Assembly (NCBI GenBank): GCA_032718475.1
Contig: JAUCBJ010007123.1
Span: forward strand, 1 to 54,575
Direction: 5' to 3'
Source of the DNA: Nemertoderma westbladi
Lineage: Eukaryota > Xenacoelomorpha > Nemertodermatida > Nemertodermatidae
DNA length: 54,575 nt
Shown: positions 35,684 through 45,688 of the stretch, piece after piece
Position numbering within the stretch: position 1 is the stretch's first letter
Layout of the letters: every line of letters begins with the position of its first letter
Program-made: the position numbers and the translations under genes
Notes under the pieces: model-generated
Told to the model about the DNA's origin: nothing
The model's input: the letters and a program-made list of their open reading frames with translations, nothing else
Databases searched by the model: none

Positions 35684-37600
35684 ATGGCGGAGTGACTTGT
35701 CAGAAAGAGAAAGGCGGAAATGGGTGGAAAGGAGATACTAGTAGATTTAACCGAGAGGCATCCGGAGGAGAAGACGAGGGGATACTATGAGCGGTTAGAG
35801 AAGGGTCACAAGGCGTGAGCACTGCAGGACCATTTCAGGGAGGTGCACGAGAGGCGGCTGGTCAGGACCTATGGGACGCCATCGCTAGACAACGCAATCC
35901 TCGAGCATTTCCACTACGTGGTGAAGGTTAGAGAAGGGTCACAAGGCGCGAGTGCTGCAGGACCATTTCAGGGAGGTGCACGAGAGGCGGCTGGTCGGGA
36001 CCTACGGGACGCCGTCGCTAGACAACGCGATCCTCGAGCATTTCCACTACGTGGTAAAGGGAGACGAGGCGAAGTTCGGGATACTGAAGTATCTGAGGGA
36101 ACCACCGAGAAAGGACTGGAAGAGGTTTGTAGAGTCCGTCAGCAGGGGAGGATACATGGTCCTAGACGACGAAGGGACCGTGGAAGACGACGAGGGTTTG
36201 AGGAGAGGGTCGGCGGGGTCGGCCAGAACCATACTTCTGCATTTGGCTGCGCCAAATGGGGACAAATTCCTGTTCGATCTGGGAACGTATGGGAAGAAGA
36301 ACGGGCCGAAGTTGAACCGGTTGCCAAGGGCGGTGCAGAACGTAGTAAGGGAAAAGTCGACGATGAAGGTGGGATCGGCGATCCACGACGATGCGGAGAG
36401 GATCATCGGTCCGCAGACCCCCAACCTCCTGGACATGCAAACGGTCTACATGGCTATGACAGGGCCAGCCGGGTTGGGACTAGTAGAGAACACAGGACAT
36501 TGCGGAGCAGTGGCGATGGGCCAGCTAATGGGACTCATCTGCCACAAACTGATGGACTGTGGTAAATTCAGGGAGGAGTATGGAGTGGAGTTGGCGAACT
36601 CGCTGAAGTGGGGAGCGAGACCAGGGAAACAGGAGGTGTATCAATTCCGGAGAGCAGCGACAAAGATATATCAGAAGCGATATATCCTGCAGGAGGATTG
36701 GATAATGATAGGTTTACTAAATCTATTCATTGCCATGGTTATCGGAAGAGAGCCAATGGCGTTTCTGCTGTCGTGATCACCCCTGAACTACAGAAGAGCC
36801 TTCAAAGTGGCCTTCGAGGGTCTGGCAGACCACCCGGGGCTGAAGGGCGAGTCGGTATACTACAACTGCCGATATCTAGTAGACAGGGAGGTGGATATAC
36901 CATATCAGAGATGGGAGAAGCTGGAGGCAGATAGACAAGAGGAGAAGCGATTGGAAGAAATCGCTAGACGAGAAAGGAGGGAGGCAGACGAAAGAGAGGC
37001 GGAAGCTAGAGGAGAGGGCTACGGGTTCGAGGCCCATGCCTTGGACGATTTGCAATGGGCATCAGGGAGCTCGGGCGAGTCTCTGGGATGAGAGTTGGGA
37101 TGGACGGAAGGATTGCCAAAACAGTCGACATCGGGATTGCAGGCGACGCCCATGCCAGCAGGCGCCAAGGGCGATTTTGCGAAGAAAAGACCAGGGGAAC
37201 TGGAAGGATGGAAAGTCACGGGCGAGAGCCAAGGTGGGAAGGGACACAGTGGGTCTACCGGGATACTGGGTTTGGAACCACTCCCAGCGGAGGACGAGGA
37301 TGACGACGAGTTCGGGGAGGTGCCGCCCATCGGGAGAATCAGCCACTCAGACACGGACTGGGTTGGCGGGAGAGTGGTGACGGTCAGCGAGGCGAGGGCC
37401 TTCTGGGATAAACCCGGCAAGCGGGCCTGGGTGCATGAGGAGCCGACGATGGATTTTGTGGGGAGCACCATCAGGTTGGGCGAGCAACTGGGAACGGCAT
37501 CATGGGTAGTATTTGGAGAGACAATGCCGAGGCGAGACGAGGACATAGATATGGACAGAGAGATTAACTTCCAGAAGTTTGCTCACCAGCGGCTCCATAG
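35684..37600 (+). pseudogene. Decayed ORF with possible DEDD 3'-5' exonuclease domain and charged helix
   Basis: From the ATG at 35684 the frame reads MAE, stop, LVRKRKAEMGGKEILVDL and then a conserved-looking protein. A 133-bp tandem duplication (35795-35927 and 35928-36060) shifts the frame. Past it, one frame runs to ~37600 with TGA at 36774 and 37089. About 36160-36440 suggests a WRN-type exonuclease fold: YMVLDDEGT (DxE, motif I), LLHLAAPNGDKFLFDLGTY, KVGSAIHDDAERIIG (motif II) and LLDMQTVYMAM. A clear motif III Tyr/Asp is not seen, so activity is doubtful. A Glu/Arg-rich helix (EEKRLEEIARRERREADERE, ~36950) and an acidic segment follow. The next frame adds zinc knuckles. It is unknown whether this is a host gene or a mobile-element Gag-like protein. 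Confidence 0.45.
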
Positions 37601-37873
37601 ACCAAGGAGATCGCTTGGGGCGAAGGACGACTTGGGCGGGACGCGTTGGTACTCAGCTGCGATTACTGTGGGAGGCTTACTCACCAGGAAAGGAGCTGCT
37701 TGTATCGATTCCAGAAGGGGACGAGCTGCCTCTACTGCCGCGAGTCGAATCACAGGATGGGGGCGTGTCCACGGTTGCACAAGCGGTGTTCTAAGTGCAA
37801 CTTCCGGGGGCACTACGGACGCCAGTGCGACTGGATGGACGACGAGGAGAAGTTTAAGATCTTCGAGGAGTAG
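37601..37873 (+). pseudogene. Triple CCHC zinc-knuckle segment
   Basis: The frame is open from 37601 to the TAG at 37871-37873 and carries three successive C-x2-C-x4-H-x4-C knuckles: CDYCGRLTHQERSC, CLYCRESNHRMGAC and CSKCNFRGHYGRQC. It ends WMDDEEKFKIFEE. CCHC knuckles bind single-stranded nucleic acid and are typical of retroelement Gag nucleocapsids and some RNA-binding host proteins. It is out of frame with the preceding ORF, with the shift near 37600, so the two were probably one protein. All metal ligands are intact, which suggests recent decay or retained function. Confidence 0.7.
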
Positions 37874-37878
37874 GCAGA

Positions 37879-38221
37879 ATGAAGGCCCAGGAATTCCGGT
37901 GGGGTTTCTTTAATATTAACCAGGAGGCCCACCTGGAAATCATCAAACGGAGGCTTCCGTTTACTTATCAAGAAGTATCAACGGCGGCATCGTATGCTGG
38001 AGTGATGAATACACAGGTATTTAGATAGATGGGCGCCAGAGAACCGGGGAGAGTTCAGAGATTTCCCGGCGGAGCATGTGCCGCAGGCCATGAAGGTGTT
38101 CTTATGGGACGCTACTAGGGGAAAGCAGCAGGGGCATTCGGAGGGGCCACCTGCGAAGCGATACCGTGAGCTAATAACACCAGCGCCCAAGGAATCGACC
38201 ACGGAATCAGTAGGGAAGTAA
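37879..38221 (+). pseudogene. Short ORF downstream of the zinc knuckles, unrecognised
   Basis: The ATG at 37879 lies 6 bases after the knuckle stop. It reads MKAQEFRWGFFNINQEAHLE and continues to a TAG at ~38024. A neighbouring frame carries on with LDRWAPENRGEFRDFPAEHV, then VFLWDATRGK, to TAA at ~38221, so one frameshift interrupts it. The composition is protein-like and continues the strand bias of the upstream ORF, but I recognise no family. Confidence 0.4.
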
Positions 38222-39109
38222 CGGCAAGGATGAGGAACCTTAAGGAGGACAAGAGCAAGGGACCGGCAACAACCAGGAAGCGACCGAGACAGGACGACAA
38301 CAGAGGGAAGGAACTGAGATGGTTCCCAAAGACGGGAGGAGCGGAGTAGGACTCGGAGGGGAGATTTGGGGATGTCTGGAAGGCACCACATGCGAATTAA
38401 TACGAACTTCTAAGTGCAAATTTAATAAAAGTGCAATTAGTATCTACGTATGTAGTAATCAATAAAATATAATCATATAATCAATATAATCAAAGTAAGT
38501 ACTATAGTCATGTAACCTTTTCCAATTAGCTAGTGGGATTGGGAACCAATCGACTATAACAGGAGGACGGGAGACTAGACATGGCACTACACACTTCACA
38601 CTTCTTAAGTGCGACAGCACGGAAGGGGAGGGTGAGGCTCGTCAGGAGTGAATGGGGCAGAGTGAGTAAGGGTTGAGCATAGAACGCAGGGGAGTTAGTG
38701 AGTGGCGGTGTTGACGCGTGTGGAGAGAATACGGGTGCAATTCAAATGTGGGGGGGGGGGGGGGAGGAGTAAGAGGCAGAGTTAGGGACAATGAGGTCCG
38801 AAAGTAGGGTGGAGTTAAGAGTGGAACTAGAGAGGTTAGAGTCAGTTTAGAGTGGAGTGGAGATACAAAATTGTTTGAGAAGAGTCCACAATTGTCTCAA
38901 ACCGAGACGCCAGATGTCTTGGTGCAACATAGTTTGTGGTTGCACCAAGAGAGGGTAGTGACATCATACCCAGAGGAAGCGGCCCGGAAAGCCGACTCCG
39001 AGAAAAGGACTCCACCCCACACCCGATAGTAGATCGGGTTCCAGCGGAATTGAAGCGCACTTATGGGAGATGCTATCTTCTCACCGGGAAGATAGCATGG
39101 GGGGGAGTG
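38222..39109 (+). other. Purine-rich noncoding tail with hairpins
   Basis: No ORF of note. It includes a 15-G tract (38750-38764). Hairpins: gtttgaga/tctcaaac (38873-38902), cttggtgcaac/gttgcaccaag (38918-38949) and tgctatcttc/gaagatagca (39071-39097). It ends in a G-run, catgggggggag, reminiscent of a polypurine tract, directly before a TG-starting sequence. Confidence 0.5.
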
Positions 39110-39470
39110 TAAGCGGATTCAGTTCCGCTGCATTACCCTCATAAATGGGAAGTGGCACATTTTCAGTAATAGGTCGGAGGTACGAGATTGGTAACAACCA
39201 ATCTCGTATCACAACCAATAACCGGGGACAACACGAACCCAAAGCCACACAAAGGGAGGTTAGAGGTCAAACCACCTCGAGAGGGAAAAATAACCAACAG
39301 GGGCCAACAGGGGGGGGGGGGGGGGAAGCACTCCCAGAGAGGTGAGAGGCGTGAAGAAGGTTATCAGCCAATAGGAGCGGGGGAGAGCATCCACTAAACA
39401 AAGGCCACAGTAGTGTAGAAATGATTAAATATATATTGTCAATGCATTTAGTTACCAGTTCAGTCATCAG
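39110..39470 (+). mobile_element. Possible LTR start after a polypurine tract (unpaired)
   Basis: After gggggggag comes tgtaagcggattcagttccg. A PPT followed by TG is how 3' LTRs begin in Ty3-like elements. The segment holds hairpins agcgga/tccgct (39112-39129) and tacgagattgg/ccaatctcgta (39181-39208), and a 16-G tract at 39310-39325. I find no matching 5' LTR in the window, no primer-binding site, and no protease, RT or integrase, so the LTR reading is only a hypothesis. Confidence 0.25.
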
Positions 39471-39534
39471 CTTGATACTGTTATTGTCAATCCATCAACT
39501 GTGCTATCATTCATTATTCATTTATTGATATTAA

Positions 39535-40318
39535 TTACCGAGCATCAAAGAGATAACAACAAACTTTTCCCATTCTCAATACCACGGTGACGCGTAGTCT
39601 GACAAACCGGTCGCCCTTGATCCCGTCCCAAGCACCAAATTTTGGAAAAAGAGTAAATTGATCAGTAGATAGTATCATCTTGTTTCTTGCGTTATACGGG
39701 TTTATGAGGGTCCTAAATCCGATGGAATCAATAAAAACAGCACTGGACATCGCAAACTTGTACTTTTTGGTGATGGGTACGAAATTTGGTGCTAGCACCA
39801 AAATTTGCCAAATTACGCCAAAAAATACAAGTAGCAATGATCTGGCATATTTGAAATGTATTACATTAGAATCAGCGCCCTAGAAAACCTGAAAATGTAT
39901 ATTTATAGCATCGTATAAGTGAATTAAAAATTTTGTGTTCTAACTGAAAAGTGCTGGTTACTTGTTTTTTTCATTTTTTTCCTACGCATAGAGGACTAAA
40001 CAGCCATTTATGGTAAACATATCATTTTTAAATATTTTCCAATGTATTTTGCGCCCCAGAAAACCTGTATTGAAAAACAATTAGCAATGTAACAATGTAC
40101 AAAAACAATGTAACTTTCAAATTTTGTGAAAATTGTGCACTACTTGTGATTTTGGTGCTGCAATATTACCTCCCGAGTACATTTTTTCGAAATTTTTTTT
40201 TCGGTCGGATCCAGACTAGTGATACCTACGTACAAACAAAAAATCAGACGTTTTCGTTAATATTTGTAGATTTTAGAGGGAGGGGTCAATATGACCCCCC
40301 CCCCCCCCCCCCCCCCCC
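39535..40318. repeat. Dispersed repeat ending in a 24-C tract
   Basis: It carries gcgctgattctaatg-type words, ggtgctagcacc, and ends with gattttagagggaggggtca before 24 Cs (40295-40318). It is a weak relative of the elements at 1837-2860 and 6780-7054, so it may be another member of the poly-C-terminated family. Confidence 0.4.
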
Positions 40319-41233
40319 GGTATTTGTACAGCATTTTATAGCTTTTATAGTACTAATAGGGTTAAATTGTAGGAAAAGTCACGAAATCTCTGTTTTCCCA
40401 ACAAACTTGACTCAAAGATACAGATAAATTACAAAAAAATTGGGCCGATTTGGGTTAATCATTAATTCTTTATTTACTGTACCTTTACATATACACACAC
40501 ATACACCACATAATTGGTATTGCCCTTGTGAACTTTTTTTTTAATATAACGTACTACTGTATGTACTGTACAGTATAATAATCGTGGTCAACCACTGCAC
40601 TGTACAGTATGGGAGGGGAGGCCATAAGATTTCACTAAAAACGCTACTACTCCATCTATCTTAGTCCAAATTTCTCGAAAAAATATTTTAATGACTCAGC
40701 GCCATCAAATATACATAATATTATATCTTATATCATTTTTAAATTGCCATTTTAATTTATTTATTAAATTTTTATTCATAAAAATGGAAATATTTATCAA
40801 AATTTTATAAGACAACTATTAAAGAACTGTCGAAACCAGTTTAAATTAGCCAAAATTAAGGAAATTTGGTGCAAAAATAGCGGATAATTATTAATTTAGA
40901 AAAATAATTAAAAATGTTATTCCGAGAAAGTTTACTTCAAAATTTAATCCTCCCTGCCCAAAACTCTGTCTAAAAACTCTGTCAAAAATCTGTCTGGGGT
41001 CTGATTGGTTAATAATTATTTCACGAGCCATGGTGAAATAATTATACGATATAGTTAAAGTTATATATCATTAATGTAAACTCAACATCAACACTTTCAG
41101 TTTAAGATAACAAAGTGTACATATAGTTTGTTTGTAAGGGGATGAACATACAGACAGCTGAACCGCAGTTTATGAGTTTCTGTTGATAAAACGGGAAGTC
41201 AGTAATTCACAGATTCCACCACCACCAGGAGCC
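40319..41233. other. AT-rich intergenic DNA, downstream of zinc-finger gene 2
   Basis: No gene or clear repeat family seen. It includes a short acacac microsatellite (~40490) and a gtactgtacagta-type palindromic word near 40560-40610. It should contain the 3' UTR of the zinc-finger gene. Confidence 0.5.
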
Positions 41234-42811
41234 TTAATTGGTGTCTTTGTGAACTGATTCTATGTGTTTCTTCAGATATCCTTTTCTACTAAAATGTTTG
41301 TCACAAGAACCGCAATTATACTTTATACCTTTATGAATTGATTCCATGTGTCTCTTCAGATGTCGTTTGACACTAAATTGTTTGTCACAAGAAACGCATT
41401 TATACTTGATACCTTTATGTACTGATTCTATGTGTTTCTTCAGATGTCGTTTGACACTAAATTGTTTTTCACAAGAACCGCAATTATACTTGATACCTTT
41501 ATGTACTGCTCCCATGTGTTCTTTCAGATATCCTTTGTCACTAAATTGTTTGTCACAAGAACCGCAATTATACTTTATACCTTTATGAATTGATTCCATG
41601 TGTCTCTTCAGATGTCGTTTGACACTAAATTGTTTTTCACAAGAACCGCAATTATACTTGATACCTTTATGTACTGCTCCCATGTGTTCTTTCAGATATC
41701 CTTTATCACTAAATTGTTTTTCACAAGAACCGCAATTATACTTGATACGTTTATGTACTGATTCTATGTGTTTCTTCAGATATCCCTTTTGACTAAATTG
41801 TTTGTCACAATAAACGCATTCATATTTGACACATTTATGAATTGACTCCACGTGTATCTTTAGATGTCCTTTGCGATTAAATTGTTTGTCACAATAACCG
41901 CATTTATACTTGATACCTTGATGCACTGATTCTAAGTGGAACTTTAGATAAATTTTTTGACTAAATTGTTTGTCACAAGAAACGCAATTATACTTGATGC
42001 ATTTATGAATTGATTCCATGTGTTTCTTCAGACTCTGTTTCCCAATAAATTGTTTTTCACAAGAACCGCACTTATACTTGATGCCTCTATGTACTGAATC
42101 CATGTGTCTCTTCAGATCTCCTTTGTCACTAAATTGTTTGTCGCAAGAACCGCATTTATACTTGATACCTTTATGTACTGATTCTATGTGTCTCTTAAGA
42201 TTCCCTTTGTCACTAAATTGTTTTTCACAAGAACCGCAATTATTCTTGATACCTTTATGTACTGATTCCATGTGGGTCCTTATATGTCCTTTTTGAGTAA
42301 ATTGTTTGTCACAAGACCCGCATTTATACTTGACCCCTTTATGCAATGATTGTTTGGGATTCTTTAAATTTACTTTATGATTAAATCGCTTACCCTTGAG
42401 AACGGATTTAGCAATAACTTCACAAGCAGATTTTTTCTCAATACAGAAATCTTGTCTTACAACTCGAGATTTATCTTCGGAAGTACCGCAAATAGATTCT
42501 GCTTCTGATTTAAAACTGATAACGTTTATACCGCTGATTGTGTTGCCGATTTGATTAATAGAATATTGTTCATCTGTACAGAACTCTTGTTTGATCTTTC
42601 GAGATTTATTGTCGGAAGTACCGCAAATAGGTTCCGATTCTGATTTAAAACTGATAAGGTTTATACCGCTGTTTGTCTCGACCTCTTTATTAACAGTTGG
42701 TGGAGCGACGAAGTTATCTTGTTCCTCCTCACCGGACTGAGAATCACTTTCATCTGCCATGATACGATCCAGTAAATCCCAAGCTTCGTCACTCAAAGTA
42801 TTCGAAGACAT
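41234..42811 (-). CDS. C2H2 zinc-finger protein, copy 2 (13 fingers, complete)
   Basis: A 525-residue intact single-exon frame. Residues 1-161 are acidic, with an internal duplication: a SGIN(L/V)ISFKSE...ICGTS..KSR block at ~48-78 recurs at ~93-123. Residues 162-525 are exactly 13 fingers of 28 residues, C-x2-C-x12-H-x4-H, with consensus Y(K/N)CGSC(D/E)KQF. Linkers are HKGIKY, not TGEKP. Backbone residues are nearly fixed while DNA-contact positions (-1, 2, 3, 6) vary, for example Q-G-H-T, D-G-N-R, V-R-H-R. Fingers 8-9 and 10-11 look like a duplicated pair. It is probably a sequence-specific nuclear DNA-binding protein; the target is unknown. No KRAB, BTB, SCAN or ZAD domain is seen. Paralogue of 1-1098. 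Confidence 0.93.
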   Translation of the reverse strand: MSSNTLSDEAWDLLDRIMADESDSQSGEEEQDNFVAPPTVNKEVETNSGINLISFKSESEPICGTSDNKSRKIKQEFCTDEQYSINQIGNTISGINVISFKSEAESICGTSEDKSRVVRQDFCIEKKSACEVIAKSVLKGKRFNHKVNLKNPKQSLHKGVKYKCGSCDKQFTQKGHIRTHMESVHKGIKNNCGSCEKQFSDKGNLKRHIESVHKGIKYKCGSCDKQFSDKGDLKRHMDSVHRGIKYKCGSCEKQFIGKQSLKKHMESIHKCIKYNCVSCDKQFSQKIYLKFHLESVHQGIKYKCGYCDKQFNRKGHLKIHVESIHKCVKYECVYCDKQFSQKGYLKKHIESVHKRIKYNCGSCEKQFSDKGYLKEHMGAVHKGIKYNCGSCEKQFSVKRHLKRHMESIHKGIKYNCGSCDKQFSDKGYLKEHMGAVHKGIKYNCGSCEKQFSVKRHLKKHIESVHKGIKYKCVSCDKQFSVKRHLKRHMESIHKGIKYNCGSCDKHFSRKGYLKKHIESVHKDTN

Positions 42812-43245
42812 ATTTAATACAATTCAGACTAACTAACGTATAAATGTGACAATCTAAATATTACCAATATAATTGTAATTAATGACACAAACTTCAGCAG
42901 TTGGGGCCTTTAATACTTCCTGGGTTTGGCTGACTGTAATACTGAATGCAGCAGCTACAGTGCTTAGGGGAGTGGAGCGCCCTTATAAGTGGACGAGGGT
43001 ATAGAATTCGGTACCTATTAGATCCAAATACAATAGATATAACAGATACACCGGTAGCTACTAAGACCATGGGGCCTCTATCCCTTACCAACATCGGTGC
43101 GTAACTCTGGGAGTTTGATTCAGGGAATACAAAAATACTGGAACTTTACAATGGAAGGTTTGCAGCCTTCACTGTAGAAATTCGTACAAGGAGGTTGTCT
43201 AACAATACCTCGCTAGTAGTTGGCGCCAATTTATCTATCATGTAC
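42812..43245 (-). repeat. 5' flank of zinc-finger gene 2, duplicated
   Basis: Close match to 1099-1535 upstream of copy 1, differing by scattered substitutions and small indels. Probably promoter or 5' UTR DNA carried with the duplication. Confidence 0.8.
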
Positions 43246-43435
43246 GGAAGCCCATAACGGCCATGTTGCGCAAACTTCCATGTCAAGCGCACAAACTTTA
43301 TGCCATTTCCGTGTAGAAACATTTGCGCGCGCGACATGGAAGTTTGCGCGCGCGACATGGAAGTTTGCGCACGCGACATGGAAGTTTGCGCGCGCGACAT
43401 GGGGAAGCCCATAACGGCCATGTCGCCCGCAAACT
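43246..43435. repeat. 21-bp CpG-rich minisatellite between direct repeats
   Basis: Four units of gacatggaagtttgcgcgcg plus c (43339-43402) form alternating purine-pyrimidine cgcgcg blocks. The array sits between two copies of ggaagcccataacggccatg (~43247 and ~43402). Upstream, gttgcgcaaacttccatg is the inverse of the unit, so a hairpin is possible. Noncoding. Confidence 0.85.
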
Positions 43436-44114
43436 TAATATCATATCCGTTTTGAATTTTTGTCTGGGCGGGAAATTTGAATTTACTTGTCCTACTGTTT
43501 GACTGTTCAGTTGTTAGTAATGCAGTATTTTGAACAGGAAAACAGTTCAGTGCTATTTTACTGCATATATATATATATATATTACTGCTATAGGCGTATC
43601 GGCTCGTCCGAATTTTAATAATATTAACATGGATGAGGATGATCTAGACCTTTTTCAATTTCAATTTCATTCCCGGCTTGCGCCCCGGTGGCTATATTAC
43701 ATATTCAATATATAGGTCTCAAATAATAAAAATATATATAAAATGGTCATACACACAAATATAAAAGAAAAAATTTTATTACAAGAACCATCTCAAAGAA
43801 AGAGAAACACAATTACAACATATTCAATACAAATTAAAAATATTGTGTCGTCCTTAATATTAATCCTTCAAAACCTGGAGGTCTCGCCAAGACGTAAAGC
43901 ATCCCCCCCCCCCCCCCCCCCCTCCTTAAAGTTAAACCCAGTTTTTATCGTAATAATCAAGGATACACTGCCTTTTCAATGATATACTTGTTTCAACATC
44001 ATTTAGGATGGAGTTTATGAGGATCTTGTTGAACTGATCACGGTAGGTAAATTCTGGATACTGTTGACTTTTTAGAACTGCTTTAATATCATATCGGTGG
44101 CAACAGAGATATGG
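43436..44114. other. AT-rich DNA, probable 3' flank of the minus-strand LINE
   Basis: Includes a (ta)n run at ~43566 and a 20-C tract (43903-43922). The stretch nearest 44114 probably is the 3' UTR of the LINE. The end of the element is not marked by a clear poly-T tract. Confidence 0.4.
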
Positions 44115-44973
44115 TTAACTAGGTGTAGTATATTTAAAAGATCCCACTGCATAATCATCATACATATTATCTTTAATTTGGCTAGTCATGTGCCGTGTTA
44201 GCACATGACTAAACAGATAAGTTTCTTTTCTGTTATTGCAGTTGAAAGCAGCATAAATTGTACGGCAGTATGCATGGACGGAATCAACTGTCAATCCACG
44301 ATTTTTCATTGTAGATACATTACTCCATATTTTCTTAACAAAGTGGTCTCTGATATTTCGGTTCGTTGCTGGTAATGGAAGACCTAAGAAATTACAAGAT
44401 TCAGCTGTTGGGATAACTATGCCATCACTTAAGACTAGATTTCCATTATATTCGTTATAACATGATTTTGTTTTACTTATTACATACCACGACTTCTTAG
44501 AGTTTAGAACTAGGTTGTGGGCTGAAAAATATGTTTTGCAGATCGCCATTATCTCATGGATGTCACTCCTTAGGTTCGCCATAAGAAGTATATCGTCAGC
44601 ATAACTTATAGCTGGATAAGCTTCTTTGTTAATGTGTAATCCCATACCAGACATTTCAAGCTCGTTAAATAAGTCGGCTAAATATATATTAAATAAGATG
44701 GGAGACAATACCCCACCTTGTCTGACGCCACATTTCAAGTGGATTGATTCCCTAGTTATGTTCCCATTAATTGAGATCAGTGCGCACGAATTTATATAAT
44801 AGGAATATAACGTTATCAGAATTGATTTATCAATATTTGTATTTTCCAACTTTTCAAACAGTTTTTTGTAGTTTACTGTGTCAAATGCACTTGTTAGATC
44901 AAGAGATACTATATAAACGTTCGAAACTTCCCTGTTAAAGTGCTTGAGTAATTTGTTAGCTAACATGTATGGT
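44115..44973 (-). pseudogene. LINE reverse transcriptase, C-terminal part
   Basis: The 283-codon frame includes SLDLTSAFDTVNYKKLF (first catalytic Asp), GVRQGGVLSPILFNIYLADL, and ISYADDILLMA (YADD, catalytic Asp pair), then the thumb (LVLNSKKS, CNFLGLPL) and ends GSFKYTTPS. The catalytic residues are present. The N-terminal RT motifs lie beyond the hAT insertion at 47258 on. Confidence 0.93.
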
Positions 44974-45688
44974 CATGGCCGGCGCCAGGATTTTTCTTGG
45001 GGGGTGCAGATGTTGAAAAAGCGGACCTTTTTTGTTACCATCGAAACAAAAATATTACACATTGCTGCATTGCACCGGTATCAGTTTAGGCCGCTAACCT
45101 AGAAAATTTTACACTTTGTATCAGATAGTTAGAAAAAAGTTAGAGTGAACCTATTAAATGATATGATTGAATGATACTAAATTATGGACGCAATAAAAAT
45201 TCATCCCTCTCCAGGGGAAATTCCGACACAAATAAAGTCTGATTACTCTCAAAAATAAAACTGTAACCTGTACTATTGTGTTTAGTTTATTGTTTTGGTT
45301 GAAATAACGTGCCACTCTAACCTGCTCCTTTCCCTAAATTGAGAATTTAACATTGAGGCGGGACATGAATTCGCCAAGGCGGGTTTTGCGTTTCCTTCCT
45401 GTCTCCAACAAAGTATTTTGATTTTGATATAATAAACCCACCAGTATTCTAACTTATACTGTGAAATACTTCTACACATTCAAATTAATAAATTTAAAAA
45501 ATACTTAAAAATCTTACTTAAAAAATATTTAATTCAACAATAAAACAACCTAGACTTTAATTTGGTTGAACAAATGGTTGATTACTGCAGACTGCTACCG
45601 GAATATTGGATGGAGTGAGTAAAACGGAATAGGTGATTTAATTAGATCGGATTTTAATCAACCTTGATTTAACCCTATCTGGCCCGGG

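Noticed and set aside
39110-39470. Firm call of an LTR retrotransposon
   Set aside because: No second LTR, primer-binding site, RT or integrase is visible; kept only as a low-confidence possibility.
41346-42296. Plus-strand Cys-rich open frames
   Set aside because: They are the antisense shadow of the zinc-finger array.
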